From positions 1 to 15,428 of the forward strand of contig JAHHRF010000041.1 in assembly GCA_020025955.1 (NCBI GenBank): a DNA stretch of 15,428 nt. Reading direction: 5' to 3'. This document shows, piece by piece, positions 6,639 to 15,367 of this stretch. The stretch's first letter is position 1; each line of letters opens with the position of its first letter. The stretch is from Sutterella sp. (GTDB taxonomy: Bacteria; Pseudomonadota; Gammaproteobacteria; Burkholderiales; Burkholderiaceae_F). The position numbers were made by a program, and so were the translations under genes. The notes under the pieces are model-generated. The model made no database searches and was not told the origin of the DNA. It saw only the letters and a list, made by a program, of their open reading frames with translations.

Positions 6639-7370
6639 TTATTTTTTATAGTGGCGAGGACCAAAAATCGCGGTGCCCACACGCACCATGGTGGCACCCG
6701 CTTCAATTGCCCAGGCCAAGTCTTGGCTCATCCCCATGGAGAGGGTATCGAGCCCGGCCTCAGGAAAGCGTGCCTTCAAATCTTCTAAACACTGAGCGAC
6801 GCGGAAAAACGCGGCCTTACGGTGTTCGGGCTCACGGTGGGGATTGGGAATCGCCATGAGACCACGCAGTCGCACATTAGGAAGCGTGAGAATGGCTTGC
6901 GCCAAGGTTTCCACTTCGTCAGGCAATACGCCCCCTTTCCCGGCTTCTTCGTCGACATTGACTTCGATGAGGACGTTTAAAGGCGTGCCCACACGCGCGT
7001 CTGATAACCGTTTCGCAATCTTGAAGCGATCCACGGAATGGACCCAATCAAAGCGTGCGGCGTCCCGCGTTTTATTACTTTGCAACTGCCCAATAAAGTG
7101 CCAAGTGGGTGCGGGGGTGAGGTCTGACAATGCGTCTACCTTCGCTACCCCTTCTTGGATGTAGTTTTCACCGAAGTGGCGAGCGCCCACGTCGTAGACA
7201 GCACGGAGCAGAGACTCGGGGTAAGTTTTCCCCACCGCCACCAAGGTCACACTCCCCAAGGGGCGCCCTGCTTTGCGCTCGGCTGCACGTACCATCGCTT
7301 CCACGGCTCGATAGCGAGCTGCGGTTGCTTGGCGCGCGTCGTCTTGCGTTACGCCTTCCGTTTGCGTCAT
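6639..7370 (-). CDS. yggS: YggS/PROSC-family pyridoxal phosphate homeostasis protein
   Basis: A 243-residue single-domain protein with the fold of the alanine racemase N-terminal barrel. It binds PLP but has no known catalytic activity, and in E. coli and humans it buffers free PLP and affects amino-acid balance. Seen here: VAVGKTYP with the PLP-linking lysine at 48, HFGENYIQE (65-73), HFIGQLQSNK (91-100), GLMAIPNP (170-177), SMGMSQDL (211-218) and RVGTAIFGPR (230-239), the phosphate-binding end. The frame extends upstream, but the ATG at 7368-7370 is chosen. It has AGGA 5 bases before it and gives the normal family length. It is a stand-alone unit between the gltX terminator and its own terminator, not linked to the proC or pilT genes found beside it in many proteobacteria. 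Confidence 0.93.
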   Translation of the reverse strand: MTQTEGVTQDDARQATAARYRAVEAMVRAAERKAGRPLGSVTLVAVGKTYPESLLRAVYDVGARHFGENYIQEGVAKVDALSDLTPAPTWHFIGQLQSNKTRDAARFDWVHSVDRFKIAKRLSDARVGTPLNVLIEVNVDEEAGKGGVLPDEVETLAQAILTLPNVRLRGLMAIPNPHREPEHRKAAFFRVAQCLEDLKARFPEAGLDTLSMGMSQDLAWAIEAGATMVRVGTAIFGPRHYKK

Positions 7371-7477
7371 ACCAGTCCTATCACGTTGAATAAGGGTTCG
7401 TAGAAAGAGAAAAATCTCCATCAACTTTACCCGCTTTCCTTAGCGAACGCCAAAGCCACAACGGTAACGAAGCCTAT

Positions 7478-7533
7478 AAAAAAGGGACTAAACGTTTCCA
7501 CGTCTCGAGTGGAAAACCGTTTAATCCCTTTTT
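7478..7533. terminator. Strong, probably bidirectional terminator after gltX
   Basis: A near-perfect long stem of about 22 bp. AAAAAGGGACTAAACG and TTTCCAC on one arm pair with GTGGAAA and CGTTTAATCCCTTTTT on the other, with one 2-base bulge and a G-T pair, around a short loop. On the minus strand it ends in TTTTTTATAG. The A/T ends of the stem make it T-rich in both directions. It lies 22 bases after the gltX stop. Confidence 0.9.
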
Positions 7534-7555
7534 GGGTTGGGGCGATAGCGAGCGC

Positions 7556-8950
7556 TTAGAGGGCGCTTTCGATACGCGCCAAGACCGCGTCCTTACCAAT
7601 CAAGCAAAGCGTCTGGTCAATCTGCGGGGTACGATCCGCGGCACAGACCACCACACGTAAGGGGTTGGCTAAGACCTTCATGGGGATTTCCTGCTCAGCC
7701 ATCACCGCCTGAATGACGCCGTAAACGGCTTCGCCCGTTAAGGGTTCTTCAAGCTCGGCAAACTTCTGAGCGAAAAGCGCCAAGGCTTCACGACCGCCGT
7801 CTGCTAAAGCGGCAGCAATGTCGTCTGCCGACTTCGGTTCGTACTTGTAGAAGAACAAGGCCGAATCCGCCAACTTTTCCAAGGTGGCCGCACGGTTTTT
7901 GAGCATGTCGCAAACCACGGCTAAATCGGGACCGCCTTCGACCTTACCGCCACGCGCTTCAATGCGTTCACGGGTAAGCTGAGCCAAGCGGGCGCCATCG
8001 GCTTCCTTCATGTACTGCTGGTTGAGCCAGTCAAACTTCTTCCAGTCGATGCGAGCCGCAGCCTTAGAGCAACCACCCAATTCGAAGACTTCAGCCAACT
8101 CGTCACGCGTGAACTTTTCCATGTTCCCGTGACCCCAGCCCAAACGAGCCAAGTAGTTGAAGACGGCTTCAGGGAGGTAGCCCTGGCGTTCGTATTCCAT
8201 GACGGAGACGGTGCCATGGCGCTTGGAGAGCTTCTGACCGTCCGGACCGTTAATCAAGGGTAAGTGGGCAAAGACCGGCACTTCTGCGCCCAAGGCACGG
8301 TAGATGTTGATCTGGCGCGGCGTGTTGTTGATATGGTCCGCCCCACGCACCACGTGGCTGACTTCCATATCCATGTCGTCAACGACCACCGCGAAGTTGT
8401 AGGTGGGGATGCCGTTACGCATGATGATCAAGTCGTCCAATTCGGTATTGGAAACCGTAATGGACCCATAGACCGCATCGTTCCAGGTCACGGCGCCATC
8501 GTCCGGGTTACGGAAACGAATCACGGGCTTCACGCCTTCGGGGATGGGCTTATCTTTGGCGACTTCAGGACGCCAGCGGCCGTCATAGCGGGGCTTTAAG
8601 CCTAAACGCTTTTGCTCTTCACGCATGGCGTTTAATTCGTCGGGCGTGGCGTAGCAGTAGTAGGCACGACCGTCCTTTAACATTTCGTCGACGATTTCAC
8701 GGTAGCGCTCTAAGCGGTCCATCTGATAGACGGGACCTTCGTCGTAGTCGAGGTTCAACCACTTCATGCTATCCAAAATCACCTGCACAGCTTCCTGGGT
8801 GGAGCGCTCTTGGTCCGTATCTTCAATACGAAGTAAGAACTTGCCACCGAAGTGACGGGCCACTGCCCAGCAATAAATGGCCGTACGGGCCGTACCCAAG
8901 TGCATCATGCCGGTGGGACTGGGCGCAATACGCGTGCGAATCGTCTTCAT
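7556..8950 (-). CDS. gltX: Glutamyl-tRNA synthetase
   Basis: A 464-residue class I aminoacyl-tRNA synthetase that charges tRNA-Glu with glutamate in the cytoplasm. The HIGH-type motif is APSPTGMMHLGTAR (9-22) and the KMSKS-type motif is KLSKRHG (240-246). RIEDTDQERS (41-50) belongs to the catalytic domain, and the C-terminal third is the helical anticodon-binding part. E. coli GluRS binds zinc through a CYC pair and a C-x-H pair. Here the equivalent places read CYA (99-101) and DGRWRPE (about 123-129), so three of the four ligands are gone and zinc binding is unlikely. The frame continues upstream to 9052, but the ATG at 8948-8950 places the HIGH motif at its usual distance. No Shine-Dalgarno precedes this ATG. 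An AGGAGG lies much further up at 9002-9007, in a leader hairpin. Confidence 0.95.
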   Translation of the reverse strand: MKTIRTRIAPSPTGMMHLGTARTAIYCWAVARHFGGKFLLRIEDTDQERSTQEAVQVILDSMKWLNLDYDEGPVYQMDRLERYREIVDEMLKDGRAYYCYATPDELNAMREEQKRLGLKPRYDGRWRPEVAKDKPIPEGVKPVIRFRNPDDGAVTWNDAVYGSITVSNTELDDLIIMRNGIPTYNFAVVVDDMDMEVSHVVRGADHINNTPRQINIYRALGAEVPVFAHLPLINGPDGQKLSKRHGTVSVMEYERQGYLPEAVFNYLARLGWGHGNMEKFTRDELAEVFELGGCSKAAARIDWKKFDWLNQQYMKEADGARLAQLTRERIEARGGKVEGGPDLAVVCDMLKNRAATLEKLADSALFFYKYEPKSADDIAAALADGGREALALFAQKFAELEEPLTGEAVYGVIQAVMAEQEIPMKVLANPLRVVVCAADRTPQIDQTLCLIGKDAVLARIESAL

Positions 8951-8962
8951 GTGTGTCGTATG

Positions 8963-9001
8963 AAAGGGCACAAGGAGTGTTGTTGGCGACTCCGACCCTT
9001 T
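8963..9001 (-). promoter_or_regulatory. Hairpin in the gltX leader
   Basis: GGAGT (8974-8978) pairs with ACTCC (8989-8993), and outside an internal loop AAAGGG (8963-8968) pairs with CCCTTT (8996-9001). The structure lies between an AGGAGG (9002-9007) and the chosen ATG at 8950, so it could bring the two closer together or control access to the start. Inferred from base pairing only. Confidence 0.4.
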
Positions 9002-9100
9002 CCTCCTGGAGAAAAAAGTAATGGAATTAGGGGCTCGGGAGCGCCTCAGCACTCCAGACCAAAAAGGTTATTTTATCACTTGGACTTCAAGTCTTGCCCA

Positions 9101-10303
9101 TTAGCCCCATGCAAAGACCGCGACATATATCAAAAGGAGCGCGGCCTCGGCTAAGAGGACAGGCTTCAAAACGGAGAAAAACGGCGCTTTGAAGTAGTCG
9201 ACGGAAATCGTGAGACAAACGTGCGTGGGGGTAACCATTTGGCCAGCTACCCCAAAGACCATGGCTAAACCAACCAGATCGAGGTTCCCGGGGGCGGCTG
9301 CGGCCACAATCGGCATCACCATGGCGACGTGCCCTTGGCTCATCCCGGTGAGCACCCCAACGGTAAAGGCAATCAAGGCAATCACGACGGGAAAGGGTAA
9401 AGCGGAGGCTTTTAAGGTGTCCACCAATTGTCCAAGGGCGCCGCTGGCTTCCAATAAATTAATGAAAACGAAAATCGCGAGGATATTGAGCATGAGCTTT
9501 TTATCCACCCCGGCTTTGATGACCTCCCACGCTTTAACAGGGCGACCGATGGCCAGCAATACGCCCCAGAGCCCTGCGACCACGAGTCCCATCGCAACGG
9601 CAGCGGAAAGCCCCCACGCGAGCATCAAGACGACACTCACTGCGACGGGCAAAACCGCTAAGAGGATGTCGGCGTTAGTACCCTCTGCGGGCGTTGTAGC
9701 GACGTGAGCTGCCCCCGGCTTAATCGGGCGAATCATCACCCACCAGCCCAAGGCAATGGCAAGAATCGACAACCAAAAGAGGTGCAACACTAGGTCGCCC
9801 ACGCCAACCCCCGCAATGGCGCACCCGAGAATCATCCCCGGGATAATGGGCGAGGCGAATTCAAAGACGTGTCGAAACCAGAAGTTAATCGCTGCGGCCG
9901 ACGACGCTTCCACCCCTAAAGGTTCTGCGGTGGCTTTGACAATGGGGGCCGAAAAGCGGGCCCCACCGATACTGGGCAGTAGCCCCAAAAAGGCCGGCAT
10001 TAACGCTAAGGTCACGCGAGGGGAGGCAATGCGCCCGAGTGCTGCGAGCATGCGACTCAACGTCCCCGAGACGCGCAACTCATACTCCAAGCACATCACA
10101 AAGTAGAGCGCAAAAAGAAGCGTCCAAGTGCGAGAGCTCGTAGCCGTGGTCTCAAGCGTTTTAGTGAGTAACGAGGGATCGGCCCCCGTTCCAAGAAAGA
10201 TGACAGTAGCGCCTGCGATCATCGCCACCCCAATGGGCTGATGCGCACGCAATACCCCGAGGATGACCCCGAGCGCCAAAATTAACCAAAGTGTTAATGA
10301 CAT
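9101..10303 (-). CDS. DUF401-family integral membrane transporter (predicted)
   Basis: A 400-residue protein made of about ten hydrophobic segments, resembling the DUF401 (TIGR00529) family, which belongs to the broad ion-transporter group of anion and carboxylate carriers. Typical features are LLPSIGGARFSAPIVKA (about residues 106-122) and INFWFRHVFEFASPIIPGMI (about 137-156), and a late GMSQGHVAMVMPIVAAAAPG with a following TPTHVCLTISVDYF. The two half-helix-like Gly/Ser/Pro stretches fit an inverted-repeat carrier. The substrate is unknown; a carboxylate is a guess from the superfamily. The ATG at 10301-10303 is chosen over a GTG at 10322-10324 because the protein then begins directly with the first membrane segment; neither has a strong Shine-Dalgarno. 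It sits alone between queH and gltX. Confidence 0.8.
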   Translation of the reverse strand: MSLTLWLILALGVILGVLRAHQPIGVAMIAGATVIFLGTGADPSLLTKTLETTATSSRTWTLLFALYFVMCLEYELRVSGTLSRMLAALGRIASPRVTLALMPAFLGLLPSIGGARFSAPIVKATAEPLGVEASSAAAINFWFRHVFEFASPIIPGMILGCAIAGVGVGDLVLHLFWLSILAIALGWWVMIRPIKPGAAHVATTPAEGTNADILLAVLPVAVSVVLMLAWGLSAAVAMGLVVAGLWGVLLAIGRPVKAWEVIKAGVDKKLMLNILAIFVFINLLEASGALGQLVDTLKASALPFPVVIALIAFTVGVLTGMSQGHVAMVMPIVAAAAPGNLDLVGLAMVFGVAGQMVTPTHVCLTISVDYFKAPFFSVLKPVLLAEAALLLIYVAVFAWG

Positions 10304-10402
10304 ACCCAAACGATATCGCCCCACTTCAGCGGTGCAGGGTCACCTTTGGGAAACCCAACCGTCCTTCGCAGGGCGTCTCTATAAAAACGAACGATACCGT
10401 GT

Positions 10403-10440
10403 ATTGTAGTCCCACGAAGGCACTGGGGTTCGCTGGGGTT
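10403..10440 (-). promoter_or_regulatory. Candidate promoter and direct repeat upstream of the DUF401 gene
   Basis: On the minus strand a good -10 element TACAAT (10403-10408) has no recognisable -35. In its place are two direct copies of AACCCCAG (10423-10430 and 10433-10440) one helical turn apart. This layout would suit an activator-dependent promoter. It is speculative. Confidence 0.3.
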
Positions 10441-10452
10441 GTCCCGAGCCTT

Positions 10453-11121
10453 TTAGAGGGATGTGTCCTCGGGGGTCGACTTCAGAGCCAAACGTTCAGC
10501 TTTAGCGGCTTCACGCGCACGAATGTCGTCTAAGAGCCCTAAAACGTGCTCAGGCAAATCGCTCGGGTCCCGCTTTAACAAGTGCCCCATCGAAAACTCA
10601 CACCCGCACCAGAGTTGGTTATAGAAGTCGTGCAACTTCAACAATTCCCCACGGCGCTCTTGTAAGCCCCCTTTCTTCCAGTCACGGTCCCAGTATTCGG
10701 TGCCGGCGACCCGGGCTTGTGCCTCCAGGGCCGCTTCACGGATTTGGTCCAGACGCTTCCAGCGAGAGCCCGCCAAAGTCGTCGTAAAGCGTGTGATGCC
10801 TAATTCTTTGGCTTTGAGAGCGGTCGCTGCCATGCGATGACCAAAGCAAGCACGGCAACGCGCCCCACGCTCCGGTTCATCTTCTAAACCCTTAACCGCC
10901 TCCAACCACTTCGCATGATCCGCGTCCTCATCGACAAAGGGCACGTTTAACGTTTCGCAATAGCGAATGCATTCGTTTTTGCGCGTTAAGTATTCCGCTT
11001 CCGGGTAGATGTTGGGGTTGTAATAAAACACCGTGGGGGCGTAGTCGTTATTGAGGAGCCACTCCAAAATCGCCGACGAACACGGGGCACAGCAGCTATG
11101 CAGTAAAACAGGGGTAGGCAC
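10453..11121 (-). CDS. queH: QueH, epoxyqueuosine reductase (GTG start)
   Basis: A 222-residue enzyme of the DUF208 family that reduces epoxyqueuosine to queuosine at position 34 of tRNAs with GUN anticodons. It is the cobalamin-independent, non-orthologous replacement for QueG. The family's cysteines are present: HSCCAPCS (C10, C11, C14), RCRACFG (C89, C92) and WCGCEFSM (C172, C174). They fit the iron-sulfur/iron centre known for QueH. Other matches are FYYNPNIYPEAEY and FTTTLAGSRWK. The start is a GTG at 11119-11121, with AAGAAGG (11131-11137) 9 bases upstream and protein homology beginning immediately after. It is separated from rhlE by a strong terminator, so it must have its own promoter in a short gap, or depend on read-through. 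No terminator with a clean U-tract follows it. Confidence 0.95.
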   Translation of the reverse strand: MPTPVLLHSCCAPCSSAILEWLLNNDYAPTVFYYNPNIYPEAEYLTRKNECIRYCETLNVPFVDEDADHAKWLEAVKGLEDEPERGARCRACFGHRMAATALKAKELGITRFTTTLAGSRWKRLDQIREAALEAQARVAGTEYWDRDWKKGGLQERRGELLKLHDFYNQLWCGCEFSMGHLLKRDPSDLPEHVLGLLDDIRAREAAKAERLALKSTPEDTSL

Positions 11122-11166
11122 AGTGAAAAACCTTCTTTTTTTAAGTAACCCACAGGGGGAATGGGG

Positions 11167-11207
11167 GAAAAAAGAAAAACACGCCTCGCCGGACTCGGAG
11201 AAGCGTG
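11167..11207 (-). terminator. Intrinsic terminator of the rhlE-type helicase gene
   Basis: On the minus strand a 12-bp stem (arms 11196-11207 and 11180-11191) has one mismatch, one G-U pair and a 4-base loop. It is followed by TTTTTCTTTTTT. It starts 16 bases past the helicase stop. Confidence 0.9.
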
Positions 11208-11223
11208 CTTCACTTAAACACCC

Positions 11224-12636
11224 TTAGACGGGTAAGCGCAGACCCCCTAAGAGGGCAGCGACTTGTTTGACCTTGGGCTTTTCCGGCTCATAGATGCGGA
11301 TGGTATCCGTGTCCTGACGCTTGGGCGGACGCTCGCGGTACGGGGTCTCGAAGATCGGATCGCGATAACGATGGCTCGGCGGCACATAGGCGCGAGCACG
11401 TTCTCGAGCGCTCACATCATCCCCACCCTCTTCGCGGTTCGGGGCCGACTGGCGACGCATCTGAGCGCGCGTCTGACGGCTCAAGGGCTTTAAGGGTTTG
11501 ACGTCAAAGGTCTGCTTCGTGAGCTTTTCAATTTCGCCAATATTCTTCGTATCGTGCTGGGTGGAGAGCATCACGGCTAAACCGTGGGAGCCGGCACGCC
11601 CCGTACGCCCAATACGGTGCACGTAGTCTTCGGCACAAAACGGCACGTCGTAGTTGATGACGACGGGCAATTCTTTAATATCGAGCCCGCGTGCGGCCAC
11701 GTCAGTGGCAACCAATACGTGAATCGTCCCCGACTTAAAGCCCTCTAAGGCGAGCTGGCGCTCTTCCTGGGTCTTGTCCCCGTGAATGGCGTCGGCATTA
11801 ATCCCGACACGCTCTAAGGTACGGGTTAAATGACGGCACGTCATCTTGGCGTTCACAAAGACGATCACCTGCGTCATGGGGTTGCCGTTTTCACCACGGT
11901 TCTTCAAGACGTCAATCAACACATCGGTCTTATCCGAGTCCGCCACCTTATAGACTTCCTGCGTAATGTTTTCGCTCGTCTGGTTCTGGCGGGCCACCTC
12001 AATCAAGGTGGGGTTGGGCTTGAGCATCTGCTTGGCTAACTTCTTAATCTCGGGCGAGAACGTGGCCGAGAAAAGAAGGCTCTGACGCGTGGGCGGCAAC
12101 AAATTCAAAATGCGCGTGATATCGGGTAAGAACCCCATATCGAGCATGCGGTCGGCTTCGTCTAAAACAACGATTTCGACCTGGGAGAGGTTCACGTTGC
12201 GGCTCTGCACGTGGTCTAACAAACGACCCGGCGTGGCCGTCAAGACTTCCACCCCACGGCGAAGCATGTCGGACTGCGGACGAATGTCCACACCGCCATA
12301 AACCACCCCGACACGTAACGTCGTGTCTTTGGCATAGTCCGTGAGATTGGTGGAGACTTGGTCCGCCAACTCGCGCGTCGGCGTCAAAATGAGCGCACGC
12401 ACCGGGTGGCGAGCAGGCGACGCTGACGTGTTGGCCTTAGGCAAAATGCGCGCTAAGAGCGGCAACCCAAAGCCGGCGGTTTTACCCGTCCCCGTCTGGG
12501 CAGCCCCCATTACGTCCCCACCAGCGAGCACTACAGGGATCGCTTTTTCTTGAATCGGCGTGGGGGTTTCGTAACCCATACGCGTAATGGCCGAAAGAAT
12601 TTTCGGATCAAGATTAAAGTCAGCAAAACCGGTCAT
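11224..12636 (-). CDS. rhlE: DEAD-box ATP-dependent RNA helicase, RhlE type
   Basis: A 470-residue superfamily 2 RNA helicase acting in ribosome assembly or mRNA turnover. Motifs in order: Q motif region F4 to Q29 (TPTPIQEKAIP), Walker A AQTGTGKT (46-53), PTREL (86-90), TPGR (135-138), DEAD at 159-162, SAT (190-192), then the second RecA domain with ARGLDI and HRIGRTGRAG. After it comes a basic, disordered tail of about 100 residues rich in Arg, Pro and Glu, typical of RhlE-like proteins and likely to bind RNA. The ATG at 12634-12636 is chosen because AAGGA (12646-12650) lies upstream at workable spacing. A TTG at 12658-12660 in the same frame has no such site. It is a monocistronic unit between the tRNA and queH. 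RhlE, SrmB and DeaD are hard to separate by eye; length and tail favour RhlE. Confidence 0.88.
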   Translation of the reverse strand: MTGFADFNLDPKILSAITRMGYETPTPIQEKAIPVVLAGGDVMGAAQTGTGKTAGFGLPLLARILPKANTSASPARHPVRALILTPTRELADQVSTNLTDYAKDTTLRVGVVYGGVDIRPQSDMLRRGVEVLTATPGRLLDHVQSRNVNLSQVEIVVLDEADRMLDMGFLPDITRILNLLPPTRQSLLFSATFSPEIKKLAKQMLKPNPTLIEVARQNQTSENITQEVYKVADSDKTDVLIDVLKNRGENGNPMTQVIVFVNAKMTCRHLTRTLERVGINADAIHGDKTQEERQLALEGFKSGTIHVLVATDVAARGLDIKELPVVINYDVPFCAEDYVHRIGRTGRAGSHGLAVMLSTQHDTKNIGEIEKLTKQTFDVKPLKPLSRQTRAQMRRQSAPNREEGGDDVSARERARAYVPPSHRYRDPIFETPYRERPPKRQDTDTIRIYEPEKPKVKQVAALLGGLRLPV

Positions 12637-12725
12637 CGGTAAATCGTCCTTGTTCAACAAACGGTGGGGGATATCCCTTCAGAATACAACGTGAAGGGTC
12701 AAGAGGAAAGCGCGGCATTGCACGC

Positions 12726-12742
12726 AAAAGCCTCTTCGAGGT
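12726..12742 (-). terminator. Weak terminator-like hairpin after the tRNA
   Basis: On the minus strand CCTC-GAA-GAGG (12731-12741), optionally extended by a G-U pair, is followed by CTTTTGC. Stem and U-tract are both short, so this is only a possible 3' end for the tRNA transcript. Confidence 0.3.
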
Positions 12743-12822
12743 GACGTGCGGCGTAGCCCCAAACCGAAGTCAGGGCGCGTGCCGACGGGGAATGTCGACC
12801 TCAACGCTTGCGAGTGAATGTG

Positions 12823-12899
12823 TGGTGGGCCCGCTGGGACTTGAACCCAGGATCGCCGGATTATGAGTCCGGAGCCTTAACCAACTTGGCTACAGGCCC
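12823..12899 (-). tRNA. tRNA-Ile2 (anticodon CAU, read as lysidine-AU)
   Basis: A complete 77-base cloverleaf with encoded CCA. It has acceptor GGGCCTG/CGGGCCC with one G-U pair, a 3-bp D stem, a 5-bp anticodon stem CCGGA/TCCGG with loop CTCATAA, a 5-base variable loop, T stem CTGGG/CCCAG with loop TTCAAGT, and discriminator A. CAU occurs in initiator Met, elongator Met and Ile2. G1-C72 pairing and the lack of the three G-C pairs in the anticodon stem exclude initiator. C4-G69 and C5-G68, the pairs known to direct the lysidine synthetase TilS to E. coli tRNA-Ile2, are both present, while elongator Met differs there. After modification it reads AUA. The gene sits alone between rpoD and the helicase gene. 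Confidence 0.88.
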
Positions 12900-12914
12900 A
12901 TCTCAGAAAAAAGT

Positions 12915-12920
12915 ATTGTA
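12915..12920 (-). promoter_or_regulatory. -10 element of the tRNA-Ile2 promoter
   Basis: TACAAT on the minus strand begins 21 bases before the mature tRNA 5' end and matches five of six consensus positions. Transcription would start about 9 bases before the tRNA. No good -35 is seen. A GC-rich hairpin (12933-12955) overlaps that position. Confidence 0.45.
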
Positions 12921-12932
12921 CAGGAAACGAGC

Positions 12933-12955
12933 GGGGGCGCTCGATGGGCACCCCC
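12933..12955 (-). repeat. GC-rich hairpin between rpoD terminator and tRNA promoter
   Basis: On the minus strand GGGGGTGC (12948-12955) pairs with GCGCCCCC (12933-12940) over 8 positions, one a G-U, with a 7-base loop. It directly follows the rpoD terminator and may be a second part of it. Confidence 0.45.
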
Positions 12956-12956
12956 T

Positions 12957-12983
12957 CAAAGAAAAGGGGGAGCCAGGCTCCCC
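12957..12983 (-). terminator. Intrinsic terminator of rpoD
   Basis: GGGGAGC-CTG-GCTCCCC (12967-12983) forms a perfect 7-bp GC stem. On the minus strand it is followed by CCTTTTCTTT. It begins 17 bases after the rpoD stop. Confidence 0.85.
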
Positions 12984-13000
12984 GCTTTTCTCACGTCGTT

Positions 13001-14950
<1,950 letters not shown>

Positions 14951-14989
14951 CAGTTCACTTCTTTGTGGGGTTTAATTCCGAAACCGTCA

Positions 14990-15007
14990 CGTGAGGAAGT
15001 CCTCACG
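14990..15007 (-). repeat. Perfect hairpin in the rpoD leader
   Basis: CGTGAGG (14990-14996) and CCTCACG (15001-15007) pair perfectly around a 4-base loop, 39 bases upstream of the rpoD ATG. There is no U-tract. It might affect mRNA stability or translation. Confidence 0.45.
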
Positions 15008-15115
15008 CCTTGAACGGAGCGCGCGTTTCTCGCACGTCTCACGCACAAAGCGAATGTTTCGGCACAGTTAAGTTTGTCTGTTTCTTTTTTGAGTGAGTCG
15101 CCTCTTTACGAAATG

Positions 15116-15155
15116 AAAAGGGAAAAACGCCCCCACCCGAATGGCAACGGCGTTT
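15116..15155 (-). terminator. Intrinsic terminator upstream of rpoD
   Basis: On the minus strand AAACGCC (15149-15155) pairs with GGCGTTT (15125-15131) around a 17-base loop. The 3' arm runs into TTTTTCCCTTTTC. It ends a transcript coming from the right and isolates rpoD from it. Confidence 0.6.
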
Positions 15156-15331
15156 AAGCCCTTGTCGGGAACAGACGTTCAATACGTAAAGCAACGATTT
15201 TTCTTTTGGACGTGGACTCTTCGATGCGTGAAGCCCGTTACGGTCTCAAACCTTAGACCCTCGCCCAGAATCCGATGGTGGCGAGGGAAAGTTTCGCATG
15301 CCGTTAGCCCAGGCCGCCAAACTCAAAAAAG
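15116..15331 (-). ncRNA. Candidate small RNA of about 215 bases upstream of rpoD
   Basis: A plausible promoter and a plausible terminator in the same orientation bracket a stretch with no convincing protein frame. It can form at least two hairpins: ccctcgcc/ggcgaggg (15258-15265 with 15280-15287) and ggtct/agacc (15242-15246 with 15255-15259). The two overlap by two bases and so compete. It does not look like 6S RNA, 4.5S RNA, tmRNA or RNase P RNA as I know them. The start and the existence of the RNA are inferred. Confidence 0.25.
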
Positions 15332-15337
15332 GCGTGT

Positions 15338-15367
15338 AGATTACCATACCGCCCAACCCTCTATCAA
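15338..15367 (-). promoter_or_regulatory. Sigma-70-like promoter in the region upstream of rpoD
   Basis: On the minus strand TTGATA (15362-15367), an 18-base spacer and TAATCT (15338-15343) give a fair consensus match. Transcription would begin near 15331. It could drive the candidate small RNA or, with read-through, rpoD. Confidence 0.4.

Noticed and set aside
6327..6859. Overlapping plus-strand open frames upstream of and into yggS
   Set aside because: There is no ribosome-binding site or recognisable domain. The frames cross the yggS terminator and the ugp promoter and are antisense to yggS.
8951..9052. A 34-residue N-terminal extension of GltX
   Set aside because: It lies upstream of the conserved first strand, is unlike any GluRS N-terminus, and covers the leader hairpin.
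9210..9707. A 165-codon plus-strand open frame inside the DUF401 gene
   Set aside because: It is low-complexity Thr/Ala/Lys-rich sequence exactly antisense to membrane-segment codons, the usual shadow of a hydrophobic gene.
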